Below, in pieces: positions 35,367-45,426 of a DNA stretch of 64,000 nt (within the stretch, counting starts at the first letter, position 1; each line of letters begins with the position of its first letter). The DNA comes from Labrys monachus. GTDB taxonomy: Bacteria > Pseudomonadota > Alphaproteobacteria > Rhizobiales > Labraceae. Location: contig NZ_JAUSVK010000001.1 in the NCBI RefSeq assembly GCF_030814655.1, positions 875,043 through 939,042 of the forward strand. Reading direction: 5' to 3'. Below the pieces are notes generated by a model. It searched no databases and was not told where the DNA came from. It worked only from the letters and a program-made list of their open reading frames with translations. Both the position numbers and the translations under genes were made by a program.

Positions 35367-36239
35367 GTGATTCCAGGCCCGTTCACCTATCACCGCCCGT
35401 CCAGCCTGGACGAGGCCGTGGCCATCCTCGCGGCCCATGGCGACGAGGCTCGTCCCCTGGCGGGCGGGCACAGCCTGATCCCCATGATGAAGCTGCGCAT
35501 GGCCGCGCCCGATCATCTGGTCGACCTCGCCGGCGTGGCGAGCCTGAGGGGCATCGATGCCGAGGGCGGCGAGATCGTCGTGGGCGCCACCGTCACCCAG
35601 GCCGAGCTGATCGCCTCTTCCCTCCTGGCGCGGGACATCCCGATCATCCGGGAGGCCGCGCTGCAGATCGCCGATCCGCAGATCCGCTCGGTCGGCACGC
35701 TCGGCGGCAATGTCGCCAATGGCGATCCCGGTAACGACATGCCGGCCCTGATGCAGGCGCTCGGCGCGAGCTATGTCCTCTACGGGCCCGGTGGCGAGCG
35801 CCGCGTCCCGGCGGCCGACTTCTACCACGGCGCCTATGACGTCGCGCTGGAGCCGGGCGAAATCCTCGCCGCCATCCGCATCCCCGTGCCGCCGCCGGGC
35901 CATGGCTACGCCTATGAGAAGCTCAAGCGGAAGATCGGCGACTATGCGACCGCCGCCGCGGCGGTGATCCTCACCGCGAAGGACGGCGTCGTCTCCCACT
36001 GCGCCATCGCTTTGACCAATCTCGCCTCCACGCCGCTTCTGGCGACGCAGGCCGCGGCGCTGGTGGTCGGCTCGGCCTGCGACGCCGCGATGGTGGTGGG
36101 GGCCGCTGAGGCGGCCAAGGCCGTCACCGATCCTGCCGCCGACGGGCGCGGCCCGGCCGAATACCGGCGCGAGATGGCCGGCGTCATGGTCTCGCGCGCC
36201 CTCGCCAAGGCCTATTCCCGCACTGCCAGAGGAGCCTGA
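35367..36239 (+). CDS. coxM: Carbon monoxide dehydrogenase medium (FAD) subunit
   Basis: 290 residues from the GTG at 35367, with GGGGAGG at 35354-35360; the N-terminus [20 protein letters not shown] is standard. FAD-binding motifs are [15 protein letters not shown] (about 32-46) and [17 protein letters not shown] (about 111-127), the second being the TLGGN...DP signature of CoxM. It carries FAD and passes electrons from the iron-sulfur subunit to quinone. The order coxM-S-L-D-E-F-G follows Oligotropha. CoxS begins 2 bases after its stop. Confidence 0.95.
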   Translation: MIPGPFTYHRPSSLDEAVAILAAHGDEARPLAGGHSLIPMMKLRMAAPDHLVDLAGVASLRGIDAEGGEIVVGATVTQAELIASSLLARDIPIIREAALQIADPQIRSVGTLGGNVANGDPGNDMPALMQALGASYVLYGPGGERRVPAADFYHGAYDVALEPGEILAAIRIPVPPPGHGYAYEKLKRKIGDYATAAAAVILTAKDGVVSHCAIALTNLASTPLLATQAAALVVGSACDAAMVVGAAEAAKAVTDPAADGRGPAEYRREMAGVMVSRALAKAYSRTARGA

Positions 36240-36241
36240 GC

Positions 36242-36763
36242 ATGGCCGATACACACCAGGCGGCCGAGTCGGTCGCCGTCTCCGTCACCATCAACGGCAA
36301 GCGGGCCCAGCGCCTCGTCGATCCCCGTACGCTGCTCGTGCATTTTATCCGCGAGGAGCTGTCCCTGACCGGCACCCATATCGGCTGCGACACCAGCCAT
36401 TGCGGCGCCTGCACGGTGGAATTGGACGGCCGCTCGGTGAAATCCTGTACGATCTTCGCGGTTCAGGCCAACGGCGCGCAGCTGCGGACCATCGAGGGCA
36501 TGGCCAATGCCGACGGGACGCTGTCGGCCCTCCAGGAAGGCTTCCGGCAGATGCACGGCCTGCAATGCGGGTTCTGCACGCCCGGCATGATCATGCGCGC
36601 CAGTGTCCTGCTGAAGGAGAACCCCGATCCGAGCGAGGAGGAGATCCGCTTCGGCATCGCCGGCAATCTGTGCCGCTGCACCGGCTACCAGAACATCGTC
36701 AAGGCCATCCAACACGCCGCCGCCACGCTCAATGGCCGCACATTCCAGGAGGCTGCGGAATGA
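36242..36763 (+). CDS. coxS: Carbon monoxide dehydrogenase small (2Fe-2S) subunit
   Basis: 173 residues. The plant-type 2Fe-2S cluster ligands are in [16 protein letters not shown] (about 49-64) with a fourth Cys in SVKSCTIF. The second, all-helical cluster has [10 protein letters not shown] and [13 protein letters not shown] (about 110-155). The two clusters relay electrons from the molybdenum site in CoxL to FAD in CoxM. Its TGA overlaps the CoxL ATG. Confidence 0.96.
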   Translation: MADTHQAAESVAVSVTINGKRAQRLVDPRTLLVHFIREELSLTGTHIGCDTSHCGACTVELDGRSVKSCTIFAVQANGAQLRTIEGMANADGTLSALQEGFRQMHGLQCGFCTPGMIMRASVLLKENPDPSEEEIRFGIAGNLCRCTGYQNIVKAIQHAAATLNGRTFQEAAE

Positions 36764-39174
36764 ACGAGATGATCATCACCCGGGAAGCGCGCGAGGCCCG
36801 CCTCGAAGGCATGGGCTGCAGGCGCAAGCGCGTCGAGGACATCCGCTTCACCCAGGGCAAAGGCAATTACGTCGACGACATCAAGCTCCCCGGCATGGTG
36901 CACGGCGATTTTGTGCGCTCTCCCTATGCCCATGCCCGCATCAAGCGCATCGACACCTCGAAGGCCAAGGCCCTTCCGGGCGTGCTGGCGGTGCTGACCG
37001 CCGAAGACCTCAAGCCCCTCGGCCTGCATTGGATGCCGACTCTGGCCGGCGACGTGCAGGCCGTGCTCGCCGACGGCAAGGTGCATTTCCAGAACCAGGA
37101 AGTGGCGTTCGTCGTGGCCGAGAACCGCTACATCGCCGACGACGCGCTGCAATTGGTCGAGGTGGAATACGAGGCGCTGCCGGTGCTGATCGATCCCTTC
37201 CACGCCATGGACGCGGATGCGCCGATCCTGCGCGAGGACATCGCCGACAAGAAGACCGGCGCGCATGGTCCGCGCAAGCATCCCAACCACATCTTCGAGT
37301 GGACCGTGGGCGACGGGGCGGCGACGGACGAGGCCTTCGCCAAGGCCGAAGTGACGGTCAAGGAGCTGATCTCCTATCACCGCACGCATCCCTCGCCGCT
37401 CGAGACCTGCCAGTGCCTCGCCTCCTTCGACAAGATCAAGGGCGAACTGACCCTCTACGGCACCTTCCAGGCGCCGCACGTCATCCGCACCGTGGCGTCG
37501 CTCCTGTCCAAGATCCCCGAGCACAAGATCCACGTGATCGCCCCGGACATCGGCGGCGGTTTCGGCAACAAGGTCGGGGCCTATGCCGGCTATATCTGCT
37601 CGATCGTCGCCTCCATCGTCACCGGCATCCCGGTGAAATGGGTCGAGGACCGCATGGAGAACCTGTCGACGACCTCCTTTGCGCGCGACTACCACATGAC
37701 GACGGAGATCGCCGCGACCAAGGCCGGACGGGTCACCGGCCTCAGGGTCCACGTGCTCGCCGATCACGGCGCGTTCGACGCCTGCGCCGATCCGTCGAAA
37801 TGGCCGGCCGGCTTCTTCAACATCGTCACCGGATCCTACGATTTTCCCGCCGCGCATCTGGCGGTGGACGGCGTCTATACCAACAAGGCGTCGGGGGGCG
37901 TCGCCTATCGCTGCTCGTTCCGGGTCACCGAGGCGGCCTATTGCATCGAGCGGGCCATGGATATCCTCGCCGGGAAGCTCGGCATGGATCCCGCCGAGCT
38001 GCGGATGAAGAACTTCATCCGCCGCGAGCAGTTTCCCTACCAGTCGGCGCTGGGCTGGGAATATGATTCGGGCGACTATCACCTCGCCATGCACAAGGCG
38101 ATGGACGCGATCGACTATCCGGCCCTGCGGGCCGAGCAGAAGGCGCGGCAGGAGGCGTTCCGGCGCGGCGAGACGCGCAGCATCATGGGCGTCGGCATCA
38201 GCTTCTTCACCGAGATCGTCGGGGCCGGGCCGTCCAAGAACTGCGACATCCTCGGCGTCGCCATGTTCGACAGCGCCGAGATCCGCATCCATCCGACCGG
38301 CTCGATCATCGCCCGCATGGGCACCAAGAGCCAGGGGCAGGGCCACGAGACCACCTGGGCCCAGATCATCGCGACGGAACTGGGGATTCCCGCCGACGAC
38401 ATCACCATCGAGGAGGGCAATACCGACACCGCCCCCTATGGCCTCGGCACTTACGGGTCACGCTCGACCCCGGTGGCCGGCGCCGCGATCGCCATGGCGG
38501 CGCGCAAGATCAGGAACAAGGCGCAGATGATCGCCGCGCATCTGCTCGAAGTGTCGGAATACGATCTGGAATGGGATATCGACGGCTTCCGGGTGAAGGG
38601 CAATCCCGAGCGGTCGACGACGATGAAGGAGATCGCCTGGGCCGCCTATCACGCCCCGCCCTCCGGGCTGGAGCCGGGGCTGGAGGCGGTCAATTATTAC
38701 GATCCGCCCAACATGACCTTTCCGTTCGGCGCCTATTTCTGCGTCATGGACATCGATGTCGACACCGGCGTGGCCTCGACCCGGCGCTTCTACGCCCTCG
38801 ACGACTGCGGCACGCGCATCAATCCGATGATCATCGAGGGCCAGGTCCATGGCGGCCTCACCGAGGCCTTCGCCATCGCGATGGGGCAGGAGATCACCTA
38901 TGACGCGACGGGTAATGTGATGGGCGCCTCCTTCATGGACTTCTTCCTGCCGACGGCGGTGGAGACCCCGAAATGGGAGACCGACTTCACCGTCACCCCC
39001 AGCCCGCATCACCCGATCGGCGCCAAGGGCGTCGGCGAGAGCCCGAATGTCGGGGGCGTGCCCGCCTTCTCCAATGCGGTGAACGACGCCTTCGGCTTTC
39101 TCGGCGCCACCCATCTGCCGATGCCGCATTACCCCTGGCGGCTGTGGCAGACCGCGCGGCAGCTGGGCGTCTAG
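36760..39174 (+). CDS. coxL: Carbon monoxide dehydrogenase large (Mo-Cu) subunit, form I
   Basis: 804 residues. The diagnostic form I active-site loop is [14 protein letters not shown]; Cys385 is the predicted copper ligand, corresponding to Cys388 of Oligotropha CoxL. Form II relatives have AYRGAGR there. Molybdopterin-binding stretches [15 protein letters not shown] (about 263-277) and [14 protein letters not shown], and the active-site Glu in [14 protein letters not shown] near the C-terminus, are intact. It oxidises CO with water to CO2. The ATG at 36760 overlaps the coxS stop. This is a true CO dehydrogenase by sequence, so the organism probably oxidises atmospheric or soil CO. Confidence 0.96.
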   Translation: MNEMIITREAREARLEGMGCRRKRVEDIRFTQGKGNYVDDIKLPGMVHGDFVRSPYAHARIKRIDTSKAKALPGVLAVLTAEDLKPLGLHWMPTLAGDVQAVLADGKVHFQNQEVAFVVAENRYIADDALQLVEVEYEALPVLIDPFHAMDADAPILREDIADKKTGAHGPRKHPNHIFEWTVGDGAATDEAFAKAEVTVKELISYHRTHPSPLETCQCLASFDKIKGELTLYGTFQAPHVIRTVASLLSKIPEHKIHVIAPDIGGGFGNKVGAYAGYICSIVASIVTGIPVKWVEDRMENLSTTSFARDYHMTTEIAATKAGRVTGLRVHVLADHGAFDACADPSKWPAGFFNIVTGSYDFPAAHLAVDGVYTNKASGGVAYRCSFRVTEAAYCIERAMDILAGKLGMDPAELRMKNFIRREQFPYQSALGWEYDSGDYHLAMHKAMDAIDYPALRAEQKARQEAFRRGETRSIMGVGISFFTEIVGAGPSKNCDILGVAMFDSAEIRIHPTGSIIARMGTKSQGQGHETTWAQIIATELGIPADDITIEEGNTDTAPYGLGTYGSRSTPVAGAAIAMAARKIRNKAQMIAAHLLEVSEYDLEWDIDGFRVKGNPERSTTMKEIAWAAYHAPPSGLEPGLEAVNYYDPPNMTFPFGAYFCVMDIDVDTGVASTRRFYALDDCGTRINPMIIEGQVHGGLTEAFAIAMGQEITYDATGNVMGASFMDFFLPTAVETPKWETDFTVTPSPHHPIGAKGVGESPNVGGVPAFSNAVNDAFGFLGATHLPMPHYPWRLWQTARQLGV

Positions 39175-39245
39175 ATCGGGCCGATGCGCCGACCGGGAAG
39201 GGCGAATCCGATGATTGCGACATCGCCGACGGGAGGGCGCTGCAA

Positions 39246-40127
39246 ATGACCGCCGCCTTCCCCCGCACCGAGATCGCGGACCGCCTCGCCGCCGTCGGCT
39301 ATGTCGCCGATCCCGGCCTGGCGACGGCGCTCGCGCTGATGGACATGCTGAAGCGTCCGCTGCTGCTGGAGGGGGAGGCCGGCGTCGGCAAGACGGAGGT
39401 GGCCAAGGCGCTGGCCGCCGTGCACCGGACGGAGCTGATCCGGCTGCAATGCTATGAGGGTCTCGACCGCAACGAGGCCCTGTATGAGTGGAATTACCAG
39501 GGCCAGCTCCTGGCCATCAAGATCCGCGAGGGTGGCGATGCCCGGCAGATCGAGGAGCATGTCTTCTCCGAGCGCTATCTGCTGGAGCGCCCGCTGCTGG
39601 CCGCGATCCGCCGGCCGACGCCGCCGGTGCTGCTGATCGACGAGATCGACCGGGCGGACCAGGAATTCGAGGCGTTCCTGCTCGAAATCCTTTCCGATTT
39701 CCAGGTCTCCATTCCGGAGCTCGGAACCGTCCGCGCCGTCAGCATTCCCCGCGTGGTGCTGACCTCGAACGGCACGCGCGAGCTTTCCGACGCCCTGCGC
39801 CGCCGCTGCCTCTATCATGCCATCGACTATCCCGACGTCGACCGCGAGGCGCGCATCCTGCTCGCGCGCATCCCCGGCATCGACGCGGCGCTGGCCCTGC
39901 AGGTCGCGCGACTGGTCGAGCGGATCCGCAAGGAGGACCTGTCGAAGGTCCCCGGCATTGCCGAGACGCTCGACTGGGCTGCCGCCCTGGTCGGCCTCGG
40001 CGTGTCGCGGCTCGACGCGGACCGGGAGGCGGTGTTCGACACGCTGTCCTGCGTGCTCAAGACCCGGGAAGACCGGGCCCGCATCACGCGGGAGGTCAGC
40101 GACCGGCTGATCGGCAGGGTGGCCTGA
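39246..40127 (+). CDS. coxD: CoxD, MoxR-type AAA+ ATPase for Mo-Cu site assembly
   Basis: 293 residues. Walker A is EGEAGVGKTEVAKAL (about 42-56), Walker B is VLLIDEIDRADQEF (about 128-141), sensor 1 is VLTSNGTREL, and the arginine-finger region is DALRRRCLYH. In Oligotropha CoxD is needed to build the sulfur- and copper-containing active site of CoxL. It is followed 1 base later by coxE, its usual von Willebrand partner. Confidence 0.93.
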   Translation: MTAAFPRTEIADRLAAVGYVADPGLATALALMDMLKRPLLLEGEAGVGKTEVAKALAAVHRTELIRLQCYEGLDRNEALYEWNYQGQLLAIKIREGGDARQIEEHVFSERYLLERPLLAAIRRPTPPVLLIDEIDRADQEFEAFLLEILSDFQVSIPELGTVRAVSIPRVVLTSNGTRELSDALRRRCLYHAIDYPDVDREARILLARIPGIDAALALQVARLVERIRKEDLSKVPGIAETLDWAAALVGLGVSRLDADREAVFDTLSCVLKTREDRARITREVSDRLIGRVA

Positions 40128-40128
40128 G

Positions 40129-41310
40129 ATGAGGATGCCGGCCGAAAGGATCGTCCTCGATATCGGCGTCGCCATCCGCCGCCGCCTGGCGGGCTTCCTC
40201 GTCGTCCTGCGCGACAACGGCTTCAGGCTGGGGGTCGCCGAGAGCCGGGATGCGCTGGCGATCCTGGCCGGCGAGGGCCTCGGCCGTGCCGGCATGGCGA
40301 GGGGGGCGCTCAGGGCGCTGCTGTGCGGCCGGCGGACCGACTGGGAACGGTTCGACCAGCTGTTCGACGCCTATTGGCTCGGCCGCGGCGTGAGGCAGCG
40401 CTCCCGGCCGGCGGCGTCGCAGGCGGGAGCGGCGGGGCCGATGGGCGGCGGGTCGGCGGGCCCGCTCGCCGGCCTCGCCCTGCAGGCCGGGCGCGACGGC
40501 GGGAGCCCGGCGGAGGAGGGCGGAGCGGCCGGGCAGAGCGAGGGCGCCAGCCGCCATGAACGCCTCGCCAGCACGGATTTCCGCAAGATCGCCGATCCGC
40601 AGGCGCAGGCCGAGGCCCACGCGATCGCCGGGAGGCTGGCCCGCGCCATGCGCGCGCGGCTCACCCGCCGCGACAGGGCGGCGCGGCGGGGACGCGCCAT
40701 CGATCTTCGCCGCACCCTCCGGGCGAGCCTGCCGACGGGCGGCATGCCCTTCGATCTCGTCAGGGCGCGCCGCCGCTACACGCCGCTGCGCCTCGTGGTT
40801 CTGCTCGACGCCTCGGGGTCGATGAACCTCTACACGGCCACCTTCGTCCGCTTCGTCCACGGCATCCTCGACAATTTCCTGGAGGCCGAGGCCTTCCTGT
40901 TCCACACCCGCCTGGTCCACGTCTCGGAGGCCCTGCGCGAGAAGGATGCCGGCCGGGCGCTCGACCGGCTGGGCCTGATGGCGGAAGGCGTCGGCGGCGG
41001 CACGAGGATCGGCGAGAGTCTGGCGACCTTCAACCGCTGGCACGCGGCGCGCGTCATCCATTCGCGCACCTGCGTCATGATCCTCTCCGACGGCTACGAC
41101 ACCGGCCCGCCCGAGCGCCTCGGCGCGGAGATGGCCGCCCTGCGCCGGCGCTGCAGGCGCATCGTCTGGCTCAATCCGATGATCGGCTGGGAGGGCTACG
41201 AACCCTCGGCGCGCGGCATGGCGGCGGCGCTCCCCCATATCGACCTGTTCGCTCCGGCGCACACGCTCGAAAGCCTCGCCGAGCTCGAACCCTATCTCGC
41301 CCGCATCTGA
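40129..41310 (+). CDS. coxE: CoxE, von Willebrand factor A domain protein
   Basis: 393 residues. The C-terminal half is a VWA/CoxE domain with the MIDAS motif LLDASGSMNLY (about 225-235), a Thr in GGGTRIGESL and an Asp in ILSDGYDTG. A Gly/Ala-rich low-complexity stretch at about 97-140 separates it from the N-terminal helical part. It works with CoxD in maturation of CO dehydrogenase, probably in the copper insertion step. The ATG follows the coxD stop directly. Confidence 0.92.
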   Translation: MRMPAERIVLDIGVAIRRRLAGFLVVLRDNGFRLGVAESRDALAILAGEGLGRAGMARGALRALLCGRRTDWERFDQLFDAYWLGRGVRQRSRPAASQAGAAGPMGGGSAGPLAGLALQAGRDGGSPAEEGGAAGQSEGASRHERLASTDFRKIADPQAQAEAHAIAGRLARAMRARLTRRDRAARRGRAIDLRRTLRASLPTGGMPFDLVRARRRYTPLRLVVLLDASGSMNLYTATFVRFVHGILDNFLEAEAFLFHTRLVHVSEALREKDAGRALDRLGLMAEGVGGGTRIGESLATFNRWHAARVIHSRTCVMILSDGYDTGPPERLGAEMAALRRRCRRIVWLNPMIGWEGYEPSARGMAAALPHIDLFAPAHTLESLAELEPYLARI

Positions 41311-41320
41311 GGAGATGGCC

Positions 41321-42157
41321 ATGCGACCCCGCTCCGACACCCTCGACCTCATCGCCGACCTCAAGGCACGCAACGAACCCTTCGTGCTGGCGACCGTGGT
41401 GCGCACCGTCTCGGTCACGGCGGCGAAGGCGGGCGCCAAGGCGGTGATCCGCTCGGACGGCACCATCACCGAAGGCTGGATCGGCGGCGGCTGTGCGCGC
41501 GCCGCGGTGCTGAAGGCGGCCCGGGAGGCGATCGCAGACGGCGAGCCGAGGCTGATTTCCATCCAGCCCAAGGACCTGCTCGACGAACAGGGGCTCAAGC
41601 CCGGCGAGGTTCGGGAGGGCGTGCGCTTCGCGCGGAACATGTGCCCCAGCCGCGGCACCATGGATGTCTTCGTCGAGCCGATGCTGCCGAGCCCGGCGCT
41701 GGCCGTGTTCGGGGCGAGCCCCGTCGCGGTGGCGCTGGCCGAGCTGGCACCGCGCTTCGGCCTGCGCGTCACCGTCTGCGCGCCGGCCGAGGACCAGGGG
41801 GTGTTCGCCGAGGCCGCCCAGCGCATCGAAGGCTATGCCCTCGACGTCGAAAGCGAAGGGCAGCGCTTCGTGGTGGTCTCGACGCAGGGGCGCGGCGACG
41901 AGGCCGCGCTCAGGGCCGCTCTCTCGGTCCGGGCCGACCACGTCGCCTTCGTCGGCAGCCGGCGCAAGGTCGCGTCCCTGCGGGCGCATCTGATCGAGGG
42001 CGGCGTGGCTCCCGAATGCTTCGACCGCCTCAAGGCGCCGGCCGGCCTCGACATCGGCGCCGTCACCCCCGACGAGATCGCCCTATCGATCCTCGCCGAA
42101 ATCCTGGCGGTCCGCCGCCGCGATCACCGGACCCCGTCCGAAGCCGCCAGCCATTGA
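41321..42157 (+). CDS. coxF: CoxF, XdhC/CoxI family protein
   Basis: 278 residues from the ATG at 41321, which has GAGGAG at a normal distance; the ATG at 41315 abuts that ribosome site and is less likely. The N-terminal XdhC domain has SDGTITEGWIGGGCARAAVL (about 45-64), with the conserved Cys; the C-terminal Rossmann-like domain begins LAVFGASPVAVALAEL (about 127-142). XdhC-type proteins bind molybdopterin and promote sulfuration of molybdenum enzymes. CoxI, a second family member in Oligotropha, is not in this window. Confidence 0.9.
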   Translation: MRPRSDTLDLIADLKARNEPFVLATVVRTVSVTAAKAGAKAVIRSDGTITEGWIGGGCARAAVLKAAREAIADGEPRLISIQPKDLLDEQGLKPGEVREGVRFARNMCPSRGTMDVFVEPMLPSPALAVFGASPVAVALAELAPRFGLRVTVCAPAEDQGVFAEAAQRIEGYALDVESEGQRFVVVSTQGRGDEAALRAALSVRADHVAFVGSRRKVASLRAHLIEGGVAPECFDRLKAPAGLDIGAVTPDEIALSILAEILAVRRRDHRTPSEAASH

Positions 42158-42167
42158 GGAGCAAACC

Positions 42168-42806
42168 ATGCAGATGAGCGACAGCCAGCGCATTCCGGCG
42201 TCCCGGGACGAGGTCTGGGCGGCGCTGAACGACCCGAAGGTCCTCAAGGACTGCATTCCCGGCTGCCAGAGCCTGGAGATGACCTCGCCGACCGAGATGG
42301 TGGCGACCGTGGTGATCAAGATCGGCCCGGTGAAGGCGAGCTTCGGCGGCAAGGTGACGCTGTCGGACCTCGATCCGCCCAACGGCTACCGCATCAGCGG
42401 CGAGGGATCGGGCGGCGTGGCGGGCTTCGCCAAGGGCGGCGCCACGGTGCGGCTTGAGGCCGAATCGCCCGACGTCACCGTCCTGACCTATACGGTGGAT
42501 GCCGAGATCGGCGGCAAGCTGGCGCAGCTCGGCGGGCGGCTGATCGATGCTACGGCGAAGAAGCTGGCAGCCGAGTTCTTTTCCTCCTTCGGCCGGGCGC
42601 TCGGCGCATCGGCGGGCGGCGAAGCCGCGCCGGTTCCGCAGAAGGCCGGCTGGCTCAGCCGTCTCGCCGGCACCGCGGGGGCCGTGTCCCTGATGCTGCT
42701 GCTCGGCTCGCATTGGTGCTGCCTCGGCGGGCACGCCCACGAGCCGGACCTCGCCGCCCTCGGCCATGTCTGCTCTTCCGGAGCCGCGGCCCGACCCGGC
42801 GCCTGA
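42168..42806 (+). CDS. coxG: CoxG, SRPBCC-fold membrane recruitment protein
   Basis: 212 residues. The first ~150 residues are a CoxG/SRPBCC domain, with PASRDEVWAALNDPKVLKDC, ISGEGSGGVAGFAKGGATV and the helix LIDATAKKLAAEFFSSF. The C-terminus has a short hydrophobic segment, AGAVSLMLLLGS, followed by a Cys- and His-containing tail. CoxG proteins bind quinone and help attach CO dehydrogenase to the membrane. It ends the cox operon, 65 bases before the convergent TrpF-like gene. Confidence 0.9.
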   Translation: MQMSDSQRIPASRDEVWAALNDPKVLKDCIPGCQSLEMTSPTEMVATVVIKIGPVKASFGGKVTLSDLDPPNGYRISGEGSGGVAGFAKGGATVRLEAESPDVTVLTYTVDAEIGGKLAQLGGRLIDATAKKLAAEFFSSFGRALGASAGGEAAPVPQKAGWLSRLAGTAGAVSLMLLLGSHWCCLGGHAHEPDLAALGHVCSSGAAARPGA

Positions 42807-42871
42807 GGCCGGCTTGGCGATGCCTGCTCAAGGCGCCCCTGTCTCGGGGCGGTATCGCGATCAAACCGACA

Positions 42872-43495
42872 TCAGGCGCCGGCCAGGGCGGCGAGGTCCC
42901 GCAGGGCTTCCTCGTCGAGCCGGCCGTCCCGGCGCGGCAGGCTCGCGTCGAGTGCGAACGGGCGAACGGCGACGATCATCGCGGCGAGAGAGGCGGGCTG
43001 CGCCGGCCGCAGGAAGACCGGCAGGCCGGCGTCGTCGGCGATCCGCCGGCAGAGGCGTGCCTCGTCGGCGGTAGCGGGTGCGAAATGCAGGGCGTCGGCG
43101 AAGCCGGCGCAGGCCTTGGCGGCCTCCCCAGCGCCTGCCTCGGCGATCGGTATCGACTGGATGATCCTACGTCCGCGAATGATCCGCCGCAGGCCCGGAT
43201 ATTCGCTCGCCGGCAGCGGCCTGGCGATCTGCACCGCCATCGCCGCGACGGCATCGACCTGCTGGGCGATCGCGCCGGCGGTGAGGGCCGCGGTCACGAG
43301 GACGGGCGTGACCGTCGGCGGAAGGGCGAGTGAAATCGCCGACAGCGCGGCATCGTCGGCAAAACCGCCGGCGAGGGGGCCGCCGGCGGGGAAGGCTGCG
43401 GGATCGAGGCCGATGGCATCGGCGCCGGCCGAGACCGCCGCTCTCGCTTCCCCGATGGTGGCGATGCCGCAGATCTTGAGGCGCAGGCGCGGCAT
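42872..43495 (-). CDS. TrpF-like (phosphoribosylanthranilate isomerase fold) protein, degenerate
   Basis: 207 residues from the ATG at 43495; a GTG at 43522, overlapping the upstream gene, is possible. The N-terminus RLKICGIATIGEARAAVSAGADAIGL is that of TrpF shortened here to its key part, keeping the catalytic Cys of KICG. The second catalytic residue, an Asp in LLD of known TrpF proteins, is replaced in ADALHFAPA, the phosphate-binding SGG turn reads FLRPAQ, and the final DVSSGVE signature is ALDASLPRRDG. Normal phosphoribosylanthranilate isomerase activity is therefore doubtful. A regular trpF is expected elsewhere. It follows the SH3 gene on the same strand. Confidence 0.75.
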   Translation of the reverse strand: MPRLRLKICGIATIGEARAAVSAGADAIGLDPAAFPAGGPLAGGFADDAALSAISLALPPTVTPVLVTAALTAGAIAQQVDAVAAMAVQIARPLPASEYPGLRRIIRGRRIIQSIPIAEAGAGEAAKACAGFADALHFAPATADEARLCRRIADDAGLPVFLRPAQPASLAAMIVAVRPFALDASLPRRDGRLDEEALRDLAALAGA

Positions 43496-43505
43496 CGTCC
43501 GAAGC

Positions 43506-44210
43506 TCACTCGATGGTTTCACCGGGATAGGCGCCCCACAGATTGCTCTCCTGGATCCAGCCGTCGAAACCGTCGCCGTTGATACGGCACCAATTGACGT
43601 TGCAGCTTCGGATAGTGGCGAGCACGCCCGGCTGCAGCATGGCGGTGGGGGAGGCCTTGAGGTCGGCGCGGCTATGGAGCATCAGCGTCGTCTCCTTGGA
43701 CCACGGGGCGATCAGGGCGGTGCGCTTGCCGGACAGCAGGCTCTGCAGCACCCAGCCCTCGGCGCCTTCCGAATCGCGGATGCGCCGCCAGTTCTCGAAT
43801 TCGGCGATCACCTCCACCGGCAAGTTGGCCTTCTGGTAGATGAAGGCGACGGCCTGGTCGCGCGACGGCCCCTGGCGGACGTTCACCTTGTCGGGCTTGA
43901 GGCTGACGAAGCGCGGCATCGGCAGGCCGGAAACCGGGCCGAGCTGCTCGGAGGACGTCGAGGCGGCAGTGGGAAGGGAACCTGTCACGTCATTGCCCGG
44001 CCCCTTGTCGCTGCCGGCGATGAACTGGGCCACCGTCGGGTCCGCGAGGATGGCGGGATCGACCTGGCTGGCGGCCGACATCTCCGCCTGCTGGTGCTGG
44101 CGATGGAGATAATAGACGCCGGCGGCGAGGGCGAAGGCGCAGAAGGCCCCGGCAAAGCCGATCCTGGCAATCGGACTGAGCCGCGGGCTTTCTTCTTCGT
44201 AGTAAGACAT
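43506..44210 (-). CDS. Membrane-anchored SH3 domain protein
   Basis: 234 residues. A single membrane span at about 15-35 (IARIGFAGAFCAFALAAGVYY region) anchors it with the C-terminus outside. After a low-complexity linker there are two bacterial SH3 repeats: one beginning VNVRQGPSRDQAVAFIYQ (about 108), with WRRIRDSEGAEGWVLQSLL, and one from about 165, with SCNVNWCRINGDGFDGWIQ. Such proteins bind the cell wall or other proteins in the periplasm. It is upstream of the TrpF-like gene and divergent from the dehydrogenase gene at 44391. Confidence 0.88.
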   Translation of the reverse strand: MSYYEEESPRLSPIARIGFAGAFCAFALAAGVYYLHRQHQQAEMSAASQVDPAILADPTVAQFIAGSDKGPGNDVTGSLPTAASTSSEQLGPVSGLPMPRFVSLKPDKVNVRQGPSRDQAVAFIYQKANLPVEVIAEFENWRRIRDSEGAEGWVLQSLLSGKRTALIAPWSKETTLMLHSRADLKASPTAMLQPGVLATIRSCNVNWCRINGDGFDGWIQESNLWGAYPGETIE

Positions 44211-44390
44211 TCCAGACCTCAACGCACACTCTTCGCCTGCATCCGGGAGCCTCGTTCGACGCTCCCGTCTGTCGCTCCACACCGTGCTCTGTTAGATCTG
44301 TTAAACAGGTCACCGGCGGCAGGTTGCAAGCTTGTTCGGACAGTTTGGCCGAGCGCGGTGAACGTGGTCTTAAAGTGGCGGAGAGTCGGC

Positions 44391-45395
44391 ATGTCCTGGA
44401 GGAAAAAACCGCTGGTGGTCGTGACGCGCCGACTGCCGGACAGCGTCGAGACGCGTATGCGCGAATTGTTCGACGCCCGCCTCAACCTCACCGACGAGAA
44501 GATGTCGCAGGAGGCGCTGATCGAGGCGGTGCGGACCGCCGATGTGCTGGTGCCGACCATCAACGACCGCATCGACGCCGAGGTGATCGCTGCGGCAGGC
44601 GAGAATTTCAAGCTGATCGCCAATTTCGGCAATGGCGTCGACAATATCGACGTCGAGGCCGCCACGGCGCGCCGGATCACCGTCACCAACACGCCGCGGG
44701 TCCTCACCGAGGACACGGCCGACATGACGATGGGCCTCATCCTGGCGGTGGCACGACGGCTCGTCGAGGGCGCGCAGGTCATCCCGGAAGGCAATAATGC
44801 CTGGCCGGGCTGGTCGCCGACCTGGATGCTCGGCCGCCGCATCTGGGGCAAGCGCCTGGGCATCATCGGCATGGGCCGAATCGGCCAGGCCGTGGCGCGC
44901 CGCGCCAAGGCGTTCGGCCTGCAGGTGCATTACCACAACCGCCATCACCTCGATGCCGCCATCGAGGCCGAGCTCGAGGCGACCTATTGGGATTCGCTCG
45001 ACCAGATGCTGGCGCGCATGGACATCATCTCGGTCAACTGCCCGCACACGCCGGCGACCTACCATCTCCTCTCCGCCAGGCGGCTGAAGCTCCTCAAGCG
45101 CGAGGCGGTGATCGTCAACACCGCCCGCGGCGAGGTGATCGACGAAACGACGCTCGCCAAGATGCTCGATGCCGGCGAGATCGCCGGCGCCGGCCTCGAC
45201 GTGTTCGAGCACGAGCCCGCGGTCAACCCGCGCCTGGTCAAGCTCGCCCGCAGCGGCCGCGTCGTCCTCCTGCCGCATATGGGATCGGCGACGATCGAGG
45301 GGCGCACGGACATGGGCGAGAAGGTCATCGTCAACATCCGCGCCTTCATGGACAATCACAGCCCGCCGGACCGCGTGCTGCCCAGCATGATCTGA
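44391..45395 (+). CDS. D-2-hydroxyacid dehydrogenase (glyoxylate/hydroxypyruvate reductase type)
   Basis: 334 residues. The ATG at 44391 gives MSWRKKPLVVVTRRLPDSVE, the expected family start, after GGAGAG. The NAD(P)-binding motif is LGIIGMGRIGQAVARRAKAFG (about 158). The catalytic Arg is in NTARGEVIDE (about 244), the Glu in GLDVFEHEP and the His in LLPHMGSATIEGR (about 293). It interconverts glyoxylate or hydroxypyruvate with glycolate or D-glycerate. It is a common core gene in Hyphomicrobiales. Confidence 0.92.
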   Translation: MSWRKKPLVVVTRRLPDSVETRMRELFDARLNLTDEKMSQEALIEAVRTADVLVPTINDRIDAEVIAAAGENFKLIANFGNGVDNIDVEAATARRITVTNTPRVLTEDTADMTMGLILAVARRLVEGAQVIPEGNNAWPGWSPTWMLGRRIWGKRLGIIGMGRIGQAVARRAKAFGLQVHYHNRHHLDAAIEAELEATYWDSLDQMLARMDIISVNCPHTPATYHLLSARRLKLLKREAVIVNTARGEVIDETTLAKMLDAGEIAGAGLDVFEHEPAVNPRLVKLARSGRVVLLPHMGSATIEGRTDMGEKVIVNIRAFMDNHSPPDRVLPSMI

Positions 45396-45426
45396 ACCCG
45401 TCCGGACGGCTTTGCGAAGCGGAACA

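Noticed and set aside
36760-39174. Form II CO dehydrogenase-like hydroxylase or xanthine dehydrogenase
   Set aside because: The active-site loop is AYRCSFR with the copper-ligand Cys; form II proteins have AYRGAGR and xanthine dehydrogenases differ further.
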